DNA of 64,000 bases from Vibrio splendidus (GTDB lineage: Bacteria; Pseudomonadota; Gammaproteobacteria; Enterobacterales; Vibrionaceae), in assembly GCF_002873455.1 (NCBI RefSeq), contig NZ_MCUN01000035.1, positions 60,083-124,082 on the forward strand, in the 5' to 3' direction. Position 1 is the first letter of the stretch; every line of letters starts with the position of its first letter. Under the pieces are notes generated by a model. That model was not told the origin of the DNA. It saw nothing but the letters and a program-made list of their open reading frames with translations, and ran no database searches. Below are positions 30,173-39,208 of the stretch, one piece after another. The position numbers were made by a program, and so were the translations under genes.

Positions 30173-30486
30173 ATGATTAACATACATGTCGTTTAACGAT
30201 GGCATGTATTGATGTGGTGCTTTGCGGGAACGAAGTATCACATTGAATTCAGTCGTGATTGAAAAATCGTTCGTTGATACCAACAACGACTGAAACATCG
30301 GGAATAAGTCAAACCGAGTAACTCACTGCGAGTTGCTCGGTTTTTTATGTGTGTAGGAAACAGAATAGAACGGCTTGCTAGAAAGGATAAGGAACAAAGA
30401 GTTAACCCAAGCGAAGGGAAATAGCTAATGTTCGCCTGTGTTTAGACTACAGTAACTGATAGGAATAAACGGTTAGGGAGTGAACC
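30173..30486. other. Structured 3' UTR or leader between the PL17 gene and FAH-fold gene
   Basis: This 314-bp gap starts with a hairpin (ATACATG 30182-30188 with CATGTAT 30203-30209). Next comes a candidate three-way junction: outer 9-bp stem 30248-30256 with 30286-30294, enclosing hairpins GATT/AATC (30257-30268) and GTTG/CAAC (30273-30284). A terminator follows at 30311-30346. No gene is seen. It could be a processed 3' UTR of the PL17 operon or a regulatory leader of the next gene. Confidence 0.45.
30311..30346 (+). terminator. Terminator after the PL17 operon
   Basis: A 13-bp stem (AACCGAGTAACTC with GAGTTGCTCGGTT, one G-U pair) and a T6 run end the PL17 transcript. Confidence 0.85.
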
Positions 30487-31341
30487 ATGAAGTTAATGAA
30501 AGGTTTGGTATCAATACTTGCAGTGTCTTGTTCTACCTTTGTTTTTGCTAACGCTGTTTTAGCAAATGACGAGTCTGATAGCAGCGTTGAAACTGAGGAG
30601 TTCGTGCGTTATCAATATCAAGACAAGATTAGTTATGGAAAGTTAGATAAAGGCGCAGTGTTGCCGATCAGCGGCGATATCTTTAGCGAACATTCGGTAG
30701 TGGAAACTTCGATACCGTTAGAGTCGGTTGAGGTGTTGCTGCCGACACAACCAGAGAAGGTATTCGCCGTTGGGATGAACTTCGTTAGCCACTTAGCTTC
30801 ACCTGGCGATGCACCACCGCCGATGTTTCTTAAACTTCCTTCTTCTTTGATTCTCACAGACGAAGCGATTCAAGTGCCACCTGAAGCGAGGAATGTCCAT
30901 TTTGAAGGTGAGCTGGTGGTTGTTATTGGGAAAGAGCTCAGTCAAGCCAGTGAAGAGGAAGCAGAACAAGCGATCTTTGGCGTGACGGTGGGCAACGATA
31001 TTACAGAGAGAAGTTGGCAAGGCACGGATTTACAATGGCTACGAGCGAAAGCTTCAGACGGCTTTGGCCCGATAGGTAATACGATTGTTCGTGGTATCGA
31101 TTATAACAACGTGCAATTAACCACGCGTGTAAATGGCAAGGTGGTTCAACAAGAGAACACGTCGTTTATGATTCACAAACCTAGAAAAGTCATTAGCTAT
31201 TTGAGCCACTATTTTACGCTCAAACCGGGCGATCTTATTTTCATGGGGACGCCAGGAAGAACCTATGCTCTGTCCGATAAAGATCAAGTGAGTGTCACGA
31301 TTGAAGGGGTAGGGACGGTGGTCAACGAAGTGCGGTTCTGA
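30487..31341 (+). CDS. Exported fumarylacetoacetate hydrolase (FAH)-fold protein
   Basis: A 284-residue protein. Residues ~1-27 form a signal peptide (hydrophobic core GLVSILAVSC, cleavage near VLA-ND). The rest is an FAH/MhpD-like domain: EKVFAVGMNFVSHLASPG, the metal-site pattern HFEGELVVVIGK (ExE) plus GNDITER (D), KASDGFGPIG, and the C-terminal PGDLIFMGTPG loop. Family members are cytoplasmic hydrolases, decarboxylases or tautomerases on 2-oxo acids, so export is unusual. Strong AGGGAG ribosome site. It is monocistronic between the PL17 operon and a GntR gene. A role on a keto-acid product of alginate in the periplasm is conceivable but unproven. Confidence 0.82.
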   Translation: MKLMKGLVSILAVSCSTFVFANAVLANDESDSSVETEEFVRYQYQDKISYGKLDKGAVLPISGDIFSEHSVVETSIPLESVEVLLPTQPEKVFAVGMNFVSHLASPGDAPPPMFLKLPSSLILTDEAIQVPPEARNVHFEGELVVVIGKELSQASEEEAEQAIFGVTVGNDITERSWQGTDLQWLRAKASDGFGPIGNTIVRGIDYNNVQLTTRVNGKVVQQENTSFMIHKPRKVISYLSHYFTLKPGDLIFMGTPGRTYALSDKDQVSVTIEGVGTVVNEVRF

Positions 31342-31995
31342 TGGTATTGAATTAGCTTTAGATCTACAGAGCTTGCGTCTAAATCTAAAGTATGTAGATG
31401 ACTGTATGTAGACGACTTGAACCTATTGATTTAATTTGAACTACGTTAACTTGCGTAGTGAATAATTAACCGTTTTTTGGTTGTTTTTTCAAGGTGGCTC
31501 AAAAACCTCTTCCACACTTCAGCGTATACTGCGAAACCTTCAACTGACATGTAAGCAAAAGTAAAGTTAGCGTGTTTGGATTAACTTCTCACGATCATTT
31601 TGAGGGAATCCTGCAATCAAATTGTCAGAGCAATCTTTGTATCGTCATTCTATTGTTGATGGAAAATCAGATATATCAACGCAGCGGTAATAGTGCATTT
31701 ACACGTGAGGTTGGTTTTCCGGCTCCCTTATTTTAATTCAATTGAGTGATGTTATTAGAAGCGAGACTAGAAAACGAGAATGACAGAACCCACACGCTTC
31801 GGCGAGGGTTTAATGAGTGGTGTAACATAGTGTTTCTAGCTAAGTGAAATTCGATACTTTCTAAGTATTTGATTAGTTAAATAAATTAATAGGGTGCTAT
31901 CCACTTTGATTTTACTCAATTGGCTGTAGGTTGAAATACTGTTATAGTGCTCCTTAAATAATACATAAACATAACAAATAAATAAGAGCGAACTT
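31342..31995. other. 654-bp gap upstream of the GntR regulator
   Basis: The last ~60 bp before the regulator (TGTTATAGT at 31940, TTAAATAATACATA at 31954) also occur before the paralogous regulator at 59793 and probably hold the promoter. The remainder has no open frame of interest and no recognisable element. Confidence 0.55.
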
Positions 31996-32712
31996 ATGGC
32001 TAGCACTTTTAATTCAATTTCGGGCTCGAAGCGTAGCCTGCACGTGCAAGTAGCACGCGAAATCGCTCGTGGAATTTTGTCTGGTGATCTGCCGCAAGGT
32101 TCTATTATTCCTGGTGAAATGGCGTTGTGTGAACAGTTTGGTATCAGCCGAACGGCACTTCGTGAAGCAGTTAAACTATTGACCTCTAAAGGTCTATTAG
32201 AGTCCCGCCCGAAAATCGGTACTCGTGTAGTAGACCGCGCATACTGGAACTTTCTTGATCCTCAACTGATTGAATGGATGGACGGCCTAACCGACGTAGA
32301 CCAGTTCTGTTCACAGTTCTTAGGCCTTCGCCGTGCGATTGAACCTGAAGCATGTGCACTGGCGGCAAAATTTGCGACCGCTGAGCAACGTATCGAGCTT
32401 TCAGAGATCTTCCAAAAGATGGTAGAGGTGGATGATGCTGAAGTGTTTGACCAAGAGCGTTGGACAGACATTGATACTCGTTTCCACAGCTTAATCTTCA
32501 ATGCGACAGGCAACGATTTTTACCTGCCATTTGGTAACATTCTGACGACGATGTTCATCAACTTCATTGTGCACTCTTCTGAAGAGGGAAGTACGTGTAT
32601 CAATGAACACCGTAAAATCTATGAAGCTATTATGGCCGGTGATTGTGATAAGGCTAGAATTGCTTCTGCCGTTCACTTGCAAGACGCCAACCACCGTTTG
32701 GCAACAGCATAA
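31996..32712 (+). CDS. GntR/FadR-subfamily transcriptional regulator (FCD domain)
   Basis: A 238-residue regulator. The N-terminal winged helix-turn-helix (about 15-80) reads HVQVAREIARGILSG, then SRTALREAVKLLTSKGLLESRPKIGTRV. The C-terminal all-helical FCD ligand domain (about 100-230) ends with the usual histidine metal/ligand positions. FadR-subfamily proteins bind TnGTnnnACnA palindromes, exactly the motif scattered through this locus, so this gene and/or its close paralogue at 59793 is the best candidate regulator of alginate genes. KDG or a similar keto-uronate would be a plausible inducer (inference). AAGAGCG precedes the ATG. Confidence 0.9.
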   Translation: MASTFNSISGSKRSLHVQVAREIARGILSGDLPQGSIIPGEMALCEQFGISRTALREAVKLLTSKGLLESRPKIGTRVVDRAYWNFLDPQLIEWMDGLTDVDQFCSQFLGLRRAIEPEACALAAKFATAEQRIELSEIFQKMVEVDDAEVFDQERWTDIDTRFHSLIFNATGNDFYLPFGNILTTMFINFIVHSSEEGSTCINEHRKIYEAIMAGDCDKARIASAVHLQDANHRLATA

Positions 32713-32784
32713 TAGAAACGATTTAAAGCTCATCTGAACTATCTCACATTGAGATTAGCAGTCTCGCGTTCGGATAAACGACTT

Positions 32785-32815
32785 AAAAAGGTATGCCAAG
32801 TGCATGCCTTTTTTG
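32785..32815 (+). terminator. Terminator after the GntR regulator
   Basis: The stem AAAAGGTATGC / GCATGCCTTTT with a T-run lies ~75 bp past the stop. Confidence 0.82.
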
Positions 32816-32854
32816 TTGTCTGTTGATTACGAAAATTATTGATTCTTGTGTACG

Positions 32855-32886
32855 AAAAAAGCCAGCGACTAGTGTCTCTGGCTTAC
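32855..32886 (-). terminator. Terminator of the Tct operon
   Basis: The stem AAGCCAG / CTGGCTT has an A6 run on its plus-strand left side, giving a U-tract on the minus strand, 50 bp past the TctA-like stop. Confidence 0.75.
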
Positions 32887-32936
32887 AAAAATCGTCAACG
32901 TATTTTAGGACGAGACAAGGTCAAACGAGCGGCTCA

Positions 32937-34436
32937 TTATGGATGTTCTTCAGTTTGCTTTCGTTTCTGCTTTTTCTTCATCTTTAACGTTGAGTAAACA
33001 GAGAATACAGCCAACACGATAAACGCAAGAGCAATAGGGCGCTCATAAAGGAAAGACCAACTGCCGTCGTACATCAATAGTGATTTTCTTAAGTTGGTTT
33101 CTGCCATTGGCCCTAAGATGATCGCAAGCAAAATCGGTGAAGAAGGTATATCCAGTTTAGTTAAGACAAACCCAAGTAAGCCAAAACCGATCGCAATCCC
33201 TATATCAAACATCGAGTTATTAATCGCGTAAGCACCAACAATCGATAGGAAGACAATAATTGGGATCATGATGATCTTTGGCACTTCAATAATGCGGCAA
33301 AAGAATCGGATTCCCAATAAACCAATCACCAGCATCACAAGGTTAGCGACTAACATTGAGCTGAAAACGCCGTAAACCACTTCTGGGTTTTGGGCAAACA
33401 GCAGAGGCCCCGGCGTTAAACCTTGAACAATGAGTGCGCCTAATAGAACAGCTGCGACGGCATCTCCAGGAACACCCAGTGTTAACAATGGAACTAACGA
33501 TCCGCCCGTCACACCGTTGTTTCCTGATTCTGCAGCCGCTAGGCCACGAACAGAACCGTTGCCAAACTCTTCTGGATTTTTAGACGAACGCTTTGCTTCG
33601 TTGTAACAAACAAATGCAGAAATATCAGCGCCAGCGCCTGGTACAGATCCGATTGTTGTACCCATCAAACCACTTTTTATGGCAGTTGGTAGCATTTCTT
33701 TTAGATCGCTTTTGCTCAATAGTTTGTGGTCAAATTTCGGCGCAACGACTTTCTTTTCAGAGAACAGCTTTTCTAGTTGGTTTAACGCTTCAGAAAGAGC
33801 GAACAAACCGATTAAAACGGGGATGACATTGATTCCGCTGTAGAGATCCATAATGTCGAAAGTGAATCTTGGTACGCTGCTGATTGGATCGAGTCCAACG
33901 GTAGAAACCAACAACCCAATAGTACCAGCTAATAATCCTTTGAAAATGTTGTTTGAAGAAACACTCGCAATAATAGTTAAACCAAACAAAGCGAGGGCAA
34001 AATATTCTGGTGCATTAAAACGCAGTGCGAATGTTGCCAATTTGGGTGCAATTGCGATAAGAACGATAGTGCTTAATAATCCGCCAATAAATGAAGCCAC
34101 AGCAGAAATACTTAATGCTCTGGCGGCTTGTCCTCTAACAGCCATTGTGTGACCGTCGAGTACACTTGCTGCCGAAGCGGGTGTCCCAGGTGTTTTAAGC
34201 AATATTGCGGCAATCGAACCACCGTAAATACCACCAATGTACACACCGATTAACATCACAAGGGCGGAAGTTGGTTCCATGCCAAAGGTAAACGGAAGGA
34301 GTATCGCAACACCCATAGTTGCGGTTAGGCCTGGCAATGCACCTAAAATAACCCCACCGAGCACACCAAAAACAAGGACAGGAAGCACAGCAAAGCTCAC
34401 AGCTGTCGCGAGACCATCAATTAGATATTCAAACAT
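32937..34436 (-). CDS. tctA: TctA-type large membrane subunit, tripartite tricarboxylate transporter family
   Basis: A 499-residue inner-membrane protein with ~10-12 hydrophobic helices. The TctA hallmarks are GALPGLTATMGVAILLPFTFGM near the N-terminus and the repeat-related GSVPGAGADISAFVCYNEAKR and LGVPGDAVAAVLLGAL segments. It moves a carboxylate captured by TctC using the ion gradient. A strong AGGAGG overlaps the TctB stop, 9 bp upstream, so translation is coupled. The whole unit (GlcG-like gene, TctC, TctB, TctA) lies behind a GntR-type operator at 36448. In this setting the substrate may be a uronate or keto-uronate rather than citrate (inference). Confidence 0.9.
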   Translation of the reverse strand: MFEYLIDGLATAVSFAVLPVLVFGVLGGVILGALPGLTATMGVAILLPFTFGMEPTSALVMLIGVYIGGIYGGSIAAILLKTPGTPASAASVLDGHTMAVRGQAARALSISAVASFIGGLLSTIVLIAIAPKLATFALRFNAPEYFALALFGLTIIASVSSNNIFKGLLAGTIGLLVSTVGLDPISSVPRFTFDIMDLYSGINVIPVLIGLFALSEALNQLEKLFSEKKVVAPKFDHKLLSKSDLKEMLPTAIKSGLMGTTIGSVPGAGADISAFVCYNEAKRSSKNPEEFGNGSVRGLAAAESGNNGVTGGSLVPLLTLGVPGDAVAAVLLGALIVQGLTPGPLLFAQNPEVVYGVFSSMLVANLVMLVIGLLGIRFFCRIIEVPKIIMIPIIVFLSIVGAYAINNSMFDIGIAIGFGLLGFVLTKLDIPSSPILLAIILGPMAETNLRKSLLMYDGSWSFLYERPIALAFIVLAVFSVYSTLKMKKKQKRKQTEEHP

Positions 34437-34445
34437 TATGACCTC

Positions 34446-34901
34446 CTATGACCACATTGCTTCAGGAAGCGCGATGTAGAACACCTCGCCAAATAAGTAG
34501 TAAACCGCAAACACAAAAACAACGGCAACAACGTAATAAATTGGCTTCTTAACTTTGAAATAAACAAGGTAAAATATAAATGCAATCAAGCTAGCGTAAA
34601 GGTAACCAACGACACTGATGAGTAATGCGTAACCGATAAGATAAGCAACGCCGAAGATGGACATTTTACTGACCATCGCTTCTTGTTGTTCTGATACGCC
34701 TTTAAGTTTGTGTTGAACGATGAGAACAATGCAGATAGCAATTTGAGCAATCACAATCATCATTGGAAAAAACTTTGCATCGACACTAGCATCTTGATAC
34801 ATAGGGCGATCAAACTGAGTAATCAACACGAGTGCAATTGCGCTAAGAATGATGATTATGGAAGGGAAAACGACATTTCGATTTAAGTTGGCGTTAGACA
34901 T
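34446..34901 (-). CDS. tctB: TctB-type small membrane subunit
   Basis: A 151-residue protein with about four transmembrane helices, the usual size for TctB. Conserved features are few. Identification rests on topology and position between tctC and tctA. The ATG at 34901 (MSNANLNRN) is chosen because AGGGG lies 8 nt upstream; a further in-frame TTG nine codons earlier overlaps that site. Confidence 0.87.
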   Translation of the reverse strand: MSNANLNRNVVFPSIIIILSAIALVLITQFDRPMYQDASVDAKFFPMMIVIAQIAICIVLIVQHKLKGVSEQQEAMVSKMSIFGVAYLIGYALLISVVGYLYASLIAFIFYLVYFKVKKPIYYVVAVVFVFAVYYLFGEVFYIALPEAMWS

Positions 34902-34985
34902 AGAATTTGCCCCTAAAAAGTAAAGCAAGGGAAAGATACAAACCGATAAAAAGGCACAACTTGTCGTTGTGCCTATGAGTTAAGA

Positions 34986-35912
34986 TTATTGAATTAATTC
35001 AGTAAGCGACTTTGTATCTTCTGCAACGAATGCCGTGAATGCTTTATCATCAAGATTGTGAATTGTCATCGCACCTTTCGCCATGAAAGATTTGAACTCC
35101 TCACTTGCCATTGCTTCATCAAATGCAGCGCCTAGTTTCTCAATTACCGCATCAGGTGTATCTTTTGGAGCGCCAATACCACGCCATGTACCTGTTACAA
35201 CATCAATACCTTGTTCTTTCAAAGTAGGAACATCAGGAATGTACTGAATACGTTCTTCTGACATGACACCCAATGCTTTTAGTTGGCCTGAACGAAGCTG
35301 AGCGATAGCTTCACCCGGTGTAACCATTGTTACGTCTGTGTGGTGGCCGAGTACTGCAGGAATTGCTTCAGATGCACCGTTGTAAGGGATTGCGTTGAGT
35401 TTAATATCTTGGTCTTTTTCAAGAGACATTAGGTAGAAGTTTGGCGCAGCGGTTGAAGCAAATTTTACGCTACCAGGGTTTTCTTTGGCTTCTTTAATCA
35501 GATCATTAATGGTGTTGTATGGGCTATCTGCTGCAACCAATACGACCGCTGGATCTAAGTTAACTAAACGAATGAGTTTAAAGTCATCAGCGGTATGACG
35601 CATTAAACCCATTTGAGGAAGTGAAGCAATTTCACGTGTTACTACTGTTAATGTGTAACCATCCGCACGCTGCTGAGCACCAAAGCTCATACCAACGGCG
35701 CCAGCACCACCTGTACGGTTCATGATTGAAATGTTTTGTCCCAGAATGTCTTTGGCGCTATTGGCAAGAGTACGGCCAACGGCATCTGTACCGCCACCCG
35801 CGCCAAATGGGACAACTAAGCGAATGTTTTTGCTCGGGTAGTCTGCTGCAATCGACGTTGCAGAAACAAGTATGCCAGCTGCCAGCATGATGGATTTCAA
35901 TAATTTACTCAT
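34986..35912 (-). CDS. tctC: TctC-type periplasmic binding protein
   Basis: A 308-residue protein with a clear signal peptide (MSKLLKSIMLAAGILVSATSIAA-D). The body is a Bug/TctC fold: YPSKNIRLVVPFGAGGGTDAVGR at the N-terminus, GASEAIPAVLGHHTDVTM and RSGQLKALGVMSEER further on. It captures a small carboxylate in the periplasm and delivers it to TctAB. It lies 84 bp upstream of tctB and 25 bp after the GlcG-like gene, within one operon. Confidence 0.92.
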   Translation of the reverse strand: MSKLLKSIMLAAGILVSATSIAADYPSKNIRLVVPFGAGGGTDAVGRTLANSAKDILGQNISIMNRTGGAGAVGMSFGAQQRADGYTLTVVTREIASLPQMGLMRHTADDFKLIRLVNLDPAVVLVAADSPYNTINDLIKEAKENPGSVKFASTAAPNFYLMSLEKDQDIKLNAIPYNGASEAIPAVLGHHTDVTMVTPGEAIAQLRSGQLKALGVMSEERIQYIPDVPTLKEQGIDVVTGTWRGIGAPKDTPDAVIEKLGAAFDEAMASEEFKSFMAKGAMTIHNLDDKAFTAFVAEDTKSLTELIQ

Positions 35913-35937
35913 AGTAAGTTCCTTTTGTTTCTAATTA

Positions 35938-36408
35938 TTAGCGATATGATTTTGTAGGGTTTTCTGCTTTTTCTGTTTGGTATTCGTGCATTGTTAACTG
36001 TTCAATAGCCACCGCTATCCAGCCACTGATTAGCATGTCATACCATTGTTGAACGCCACTGCAGGCAACAACCACATTTCCGTAAACAAATGAGCCGTAG
36101 AACAATAAGTCTTCGTCACGTAGTGAGGATGGGTGTTGTGAGTGTAGTGTTAGATTACTTGTCGATTCTCGCCATGCTTGTTGAGCTTTCTTACGAGCAA
36201 GGTGATCAAATTTGATAGTCCAATTACCGGGGTTCCCTAAAGATTCTTCATAAAGAATGGCGTCTTCGAAAGAGGCTTCCCAAGGTTTGAGGTGGGGGTT
36301 CATAACGACAATATGCAGTTCTTTTCTGTTGGTTCTTTCAAAAAGCTTTTCGATAGAGGGCTTTACGATGTCGATAGCGTCTTGAGTGATGTCTTTCATT
36401 GATCGCAT
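35938..36408 (-). CDS. Small GlcG/HbpS-like protein of unknown function
   Basis: A 156-residue soluble protein without a signal peptide. The pattern ELHIVVMN, then KARKKAQQAW-like helix (FDHLARKKAQQAWRE), then FYGSFVYGNVVVACSGVQQWYDMLISGWIA and an alpha-helical end recalls the GlcG/HbpS (DUF336) fold: a beta strand, a helix with paired alanines, and a glycine-bounded strand followed by a helix. The match is distant and I am not sure. It is the first gene of the Tct operon, 39 bp downstream of an operator. The ATG at 36408 has AAGGA 8 nt upstream. Confidence 0.6.
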   Translation of the reverse strand: MRSMKDITQDAIDIVKPSIEKLFERTNRKELHIVVMNPHLKPWEASFEDAILYEESLGNPGNWTIKFDHLARKKAQQAWRESTSNLTLHSQHPSSLRDEDLLFYGSFVYGNVVVACSGVQQWYDMLISGWIAVAIEQLTMHEYQTEKAENPTKSYR

Positions 36409-36447
36409 GCTACATGTCCTTACGTTTCATTAGATGTATATAGAATA

Positions 36448-36458
36448 TTGTATGACAA
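36448..36458. promoter_or_regulatory. GntR/FadR-type operator before the Tct operon
   Basis: TTGTATGACAA matches TnGTnnnACnA fully and lies 39 bp upstream of the GlcG-like start, where it could overlap the promoter. Confidence 0.72.
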
Positions 36459-37303
36459 TAATTCTTCAATTAATGAAAGCTTGGAAGTGGGGAGCGATCA
36501 CAAGCGGAAGTTTGCTAACTAGACTCCGATCTTGTTTTAACCATATTGTGTCGAAAATAGTGTGATTCTGGTCTTTTTTTGAACCGGATATAAATGCACT
36601 CAGCTCCAGTTTATTTTGGCTTATTTATTAGGTATAAACTCACCATCATATGGCCACCGTTCTGTTAATTCATGCGGCGAAAATTTTGGCGTGATAATAG
36701 AGCACCCTATAAAATAATGAGATACATACGTACATGCTAGCGAGCTAACCTGTTTGTTTTTAGGAAGCGTGTTGCACTGTTTTGGTTCAATCATTTTTCC
36801 ATCTTTCTTTAGCTATTCGGGTTGCTCAAGCCCCCCTAATCTTTGTGCGTTCTCTTTATCACTCTCAGAGACAGCATCTTAAATTCCTTCTCTAACTCAT
36901 CAGGAAATGGTCTAAATAGAGGTGAATTTGTATTTAGATCTAAAGATAAGAGCACTACACAAATTTGAATTGAATTCTAATGATATTACCCGCTCGATTT
37001 CGATAAAAAACACTGGTTTATTGTGTGATGAATGATGTGGGTTTAGTCACGGATTCTCTTCTATTATTTTTGAGGTCTTTATGTTTATATGTGTTTGGTT
37101 GTATTCGTTAATAAGTGTGCAAAGTCTTACTTTTATTTTAAGTTGTTGTTTTTAAAGATTAATTTATTTTAAGTGTTTGATCTTTTGGGTTTTTACCTAA
37201 AATTCTAACAATTTCCTTAATGGATTAGCCATATTCCATCCTATGTCATATATATAATTAACTTAATCAATCAAAATAAGATCACCATCACTTATTTAGA
37301 TTA

Positions 37304-37314
37304 TTGTACTACAA
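37304..37314. promoter_or_regulatory. GntR/FadR-type operator before the second symporter
   Basis: TTGTACTACAA is a perfect palindrome identical to the site before the first symporter. A possible -35 (TACAAA, 37310-37315) within its right half and a -10 TATAGT 17 bp further would put the operator on the promoter. Confidence 0.78.
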
Positions 37315-37373
37315 ATAAGAGGTCGAATTTCCTATAGTCCTCGTAACAAATTAAAACGGACAAAGGACACACG

Positions 37374-39152
37374 ATGGAACTCAACACGATTATTGTTGGC
37401 ATTTATTTCCTATTTTTGATTGCGATAGGTTGGATGTTTAGAACATTTACAAGTACCACCAGTGACTACTTCCGCGGGGGCGGTAATATGTTGTGGTGGA
37501 TGGTTGGTGCAACCGCTTTTATGACCCAGTTTAGTGCATGGACATTCACCGGTGCGGCAGGTAAAGCGTATAACGATGGTTTTGCAGTCGCGGTCATCTT
37601 CGTAGCCAACGCTTTTGGTTACTTCATGAATTACGCGTACTTCGCGCCGAAATTCCGTCAACTTCGCGTTGTTACGGTAATCGAAGCGATTCGTATGCGT
37701 TTTGGCGCAACAAACGAGCAAGTATTCACTTGGTCTTCAATGCCGAACTCAGTGGTATCTGCGGGTGTGTGGTTAAACGCATTAGCAATCATCGCTTCGG
37801 GTATCTTCGGTTTCGACATGAACATGACTATCTGGGTGACTGGCCTAGTGGTATTGGCGATGTCGGTAACAGGTGGTTCATGGGCGGTAATCGCATCTGA
37901 CTTCATGCAGATGGTTATCATCATGGCGGTAACGGTAACTTGTGCGGTTGTCGCGGTTGTTCAAGGTGGTGGTGTTGGTGAGATTGTTAACAACTTCCCA
38001 GTGCAAGATGGTGGTTCGTTCCTTTGGGGCAACAACATCAACTACCTAAGCATCTTTACGATTTGGGCATTCTTCATCTTCGTTAAGCAGTTCTCAATCA
38101 CGAACAACATGCTTAACTCATACCGTTACCTAGCAGCTAAAGATTCAAAGAATGCAAAGAAAGCGGCACTGTTAGCATGTGTACTTATGCTTTGTGGTGT
38201 ATTTATCTGGTTCATGCCTTCTTGGTTCATTGCTGGTCAAGGTGTCGATTTATCAGCGGCTTACCCGAATGCAGGTAAAAAAGCGGGTGATTTTGCTTAC
38301 CTATACTTTGTACAAGAGTACATGCCAGCAGGTATGGTTGGTCTATTAGTTGCCGCGATGTTTGCAGCGACAATGTCTTCAATGGACTCAGGTCTAAACC
38401 GTAACTCAGGTATCTTTGTTAAGAACTTCTACGAAACAATCGTTCGTAAAGGTCAGGCGTCAGAGAAAGAGCTAGTAACCGTATCTAAGATTACTTCAGC
38501 AGTCTTTGGTTTCGCTATTATCCTAATCGCACAGTTCATCAACTCATTAAAAGGTTTGAGCCTCTTTGATACGATGATGTACGTGGGTGCGTTAATCGGC
38601 TTCCCAATGACGATTCCTGCATTCCTTGGTTTCTTCATCAAGAAAACTCCGGACTGGGCTGGTTGGGGTACGCTAGTTGTTGGTGGCATCGTATCTTATG
38701 TAGTTGGTTTTGTTATCAATGCAGAAATGGTAGCAGCGGCGTTTGGTCTTGATACTCTAACAGGGCGTGAATGGTCTGATGTTAAAGTTGCGATTGGCCT
38801 CATTGCTCACATCACATTAACCGGTGGCTTCTTCGTACTATCTACGATGTTCTACAAGCCTTTATCAAAAGAACGTCAAGCGGATGTTGATAAGTTCTTT
38901 GGCAACTTAGAGACACCATTGGTTGCTGAATCAGCAGAGCAAAAAGTGTTGGATAACAAACAACGTCAAATGCTTGGTAAATTGATTGCGGTAGCGGGTG
39001 TTGGCATTATGTTGATGGCTCTTCTGACTAACCCAATGTGGGGACGCCTAGTCTTCATCTTATGTGGTGTGATAGTTGGTGGTGTCGGTATTCTACTTGT
39101 GAAAGCGGTCGATGATGGCGGCAAGCAAGCTAAAGCAGTAACTGAAAGCTAA
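37374..39152 (+). CDS. Sodium:solute symporter (SSS family), Toa-type oligoalginate/uronate uptake candidate
   Basis: A 592-residue inner-membrane symporter, paralogue of the one at 20708 (shared FLIAIGWMFR, SDYFRGGG, TAFMTQFSAWTFTGAAG, SSMDSGLNRN). The second motif lies in the conserved SSS core. About 13-14 helices. AAAGGA ribosome site. It stands alone between an operator-bearing promoter and a strong terminator and precedes the PL15 lyase gene. Likely role: sodium-driven uptake of short alginate oligomers or DEH. Differences from its paralogue in the extracellular loops may reflect different substrates. Confidence 0.87.
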   Translation: MELNTIIVGIYFLFLIAIGWMFRTFTSTTSDYFRGGGNMLWWMVGATAFMTQFSAWTFTGAAGKAYNDGFAVAVIFVANAFGYFMNYAYFAPKFRQLRVVTVIEAIRMRFGATNEQVFTWSSMPNSVVSAGVWLNALAIIASGIFGFDMNMTIWVTGLVVLAMSVTGGSWAVIASDFMQMVIIMAVTVTCAVVAVVQGGGVGEIVNNFPVQDGGSFLWGNNINYLSIFTIWAFFIFVKQFSITNNMLNSYRYLAAKDSKNAKKAALLACVLMLCGVFIWFMPSWFIAGQGVDLSAAYPNAGKKAGDFAYLYFVQEYMPAGMVGLLVAAMFAATMSSMDSGLNRNSGIFVKNFYETIVRKGQASEKELVTVSKITSAVFGFAIILIAQFINSLKGLSLFDTMMYVGALIGFPMTIPAFLGFFIKKTPDWAGWGTLVVGGIVSYVVGFVINAEMVAAAFGLDTLTGREWSDVKVAIGLIAHITLTGGFFVLSTMFYKPLSKERQADVDKFFGNLETPLVAESAEQKVLDNKQRQMLGKLIAVAGVGIMLMALLTNPMWGRLVFILCGVIVGGVGILLVKAVDDGGKQAKAVTES

Positions 39153-39174
39153 CAACTAGCTAACGTTTAAATAG

Positions 39175-39208
39175 AATGCGACGACTCGAAAGGGCGTCGC
39201 ATTTTTTG
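39175..39208 (+). terminator. Terminator after the second symporter
   Basis: A 9-bp stem AATGCGACG / CGTCGCATT is followed by a T6 run. Confidence 0.88.

Larger units (their letters stand above)
36409..37373. promoter_or_regulatory. 965-bp divergent region, Tct operon / second symporter
   Basis: Operators lie near each start (36448 for the Tct unit, 37304 for the symporter). A segment at 36691-36735 resembles the promoter and first codons of the GntR genes at 31996 and 59793 but runs into a stop, so it may be a relic. The rest is AT-rich without an open frame. Confidence 0.6.
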
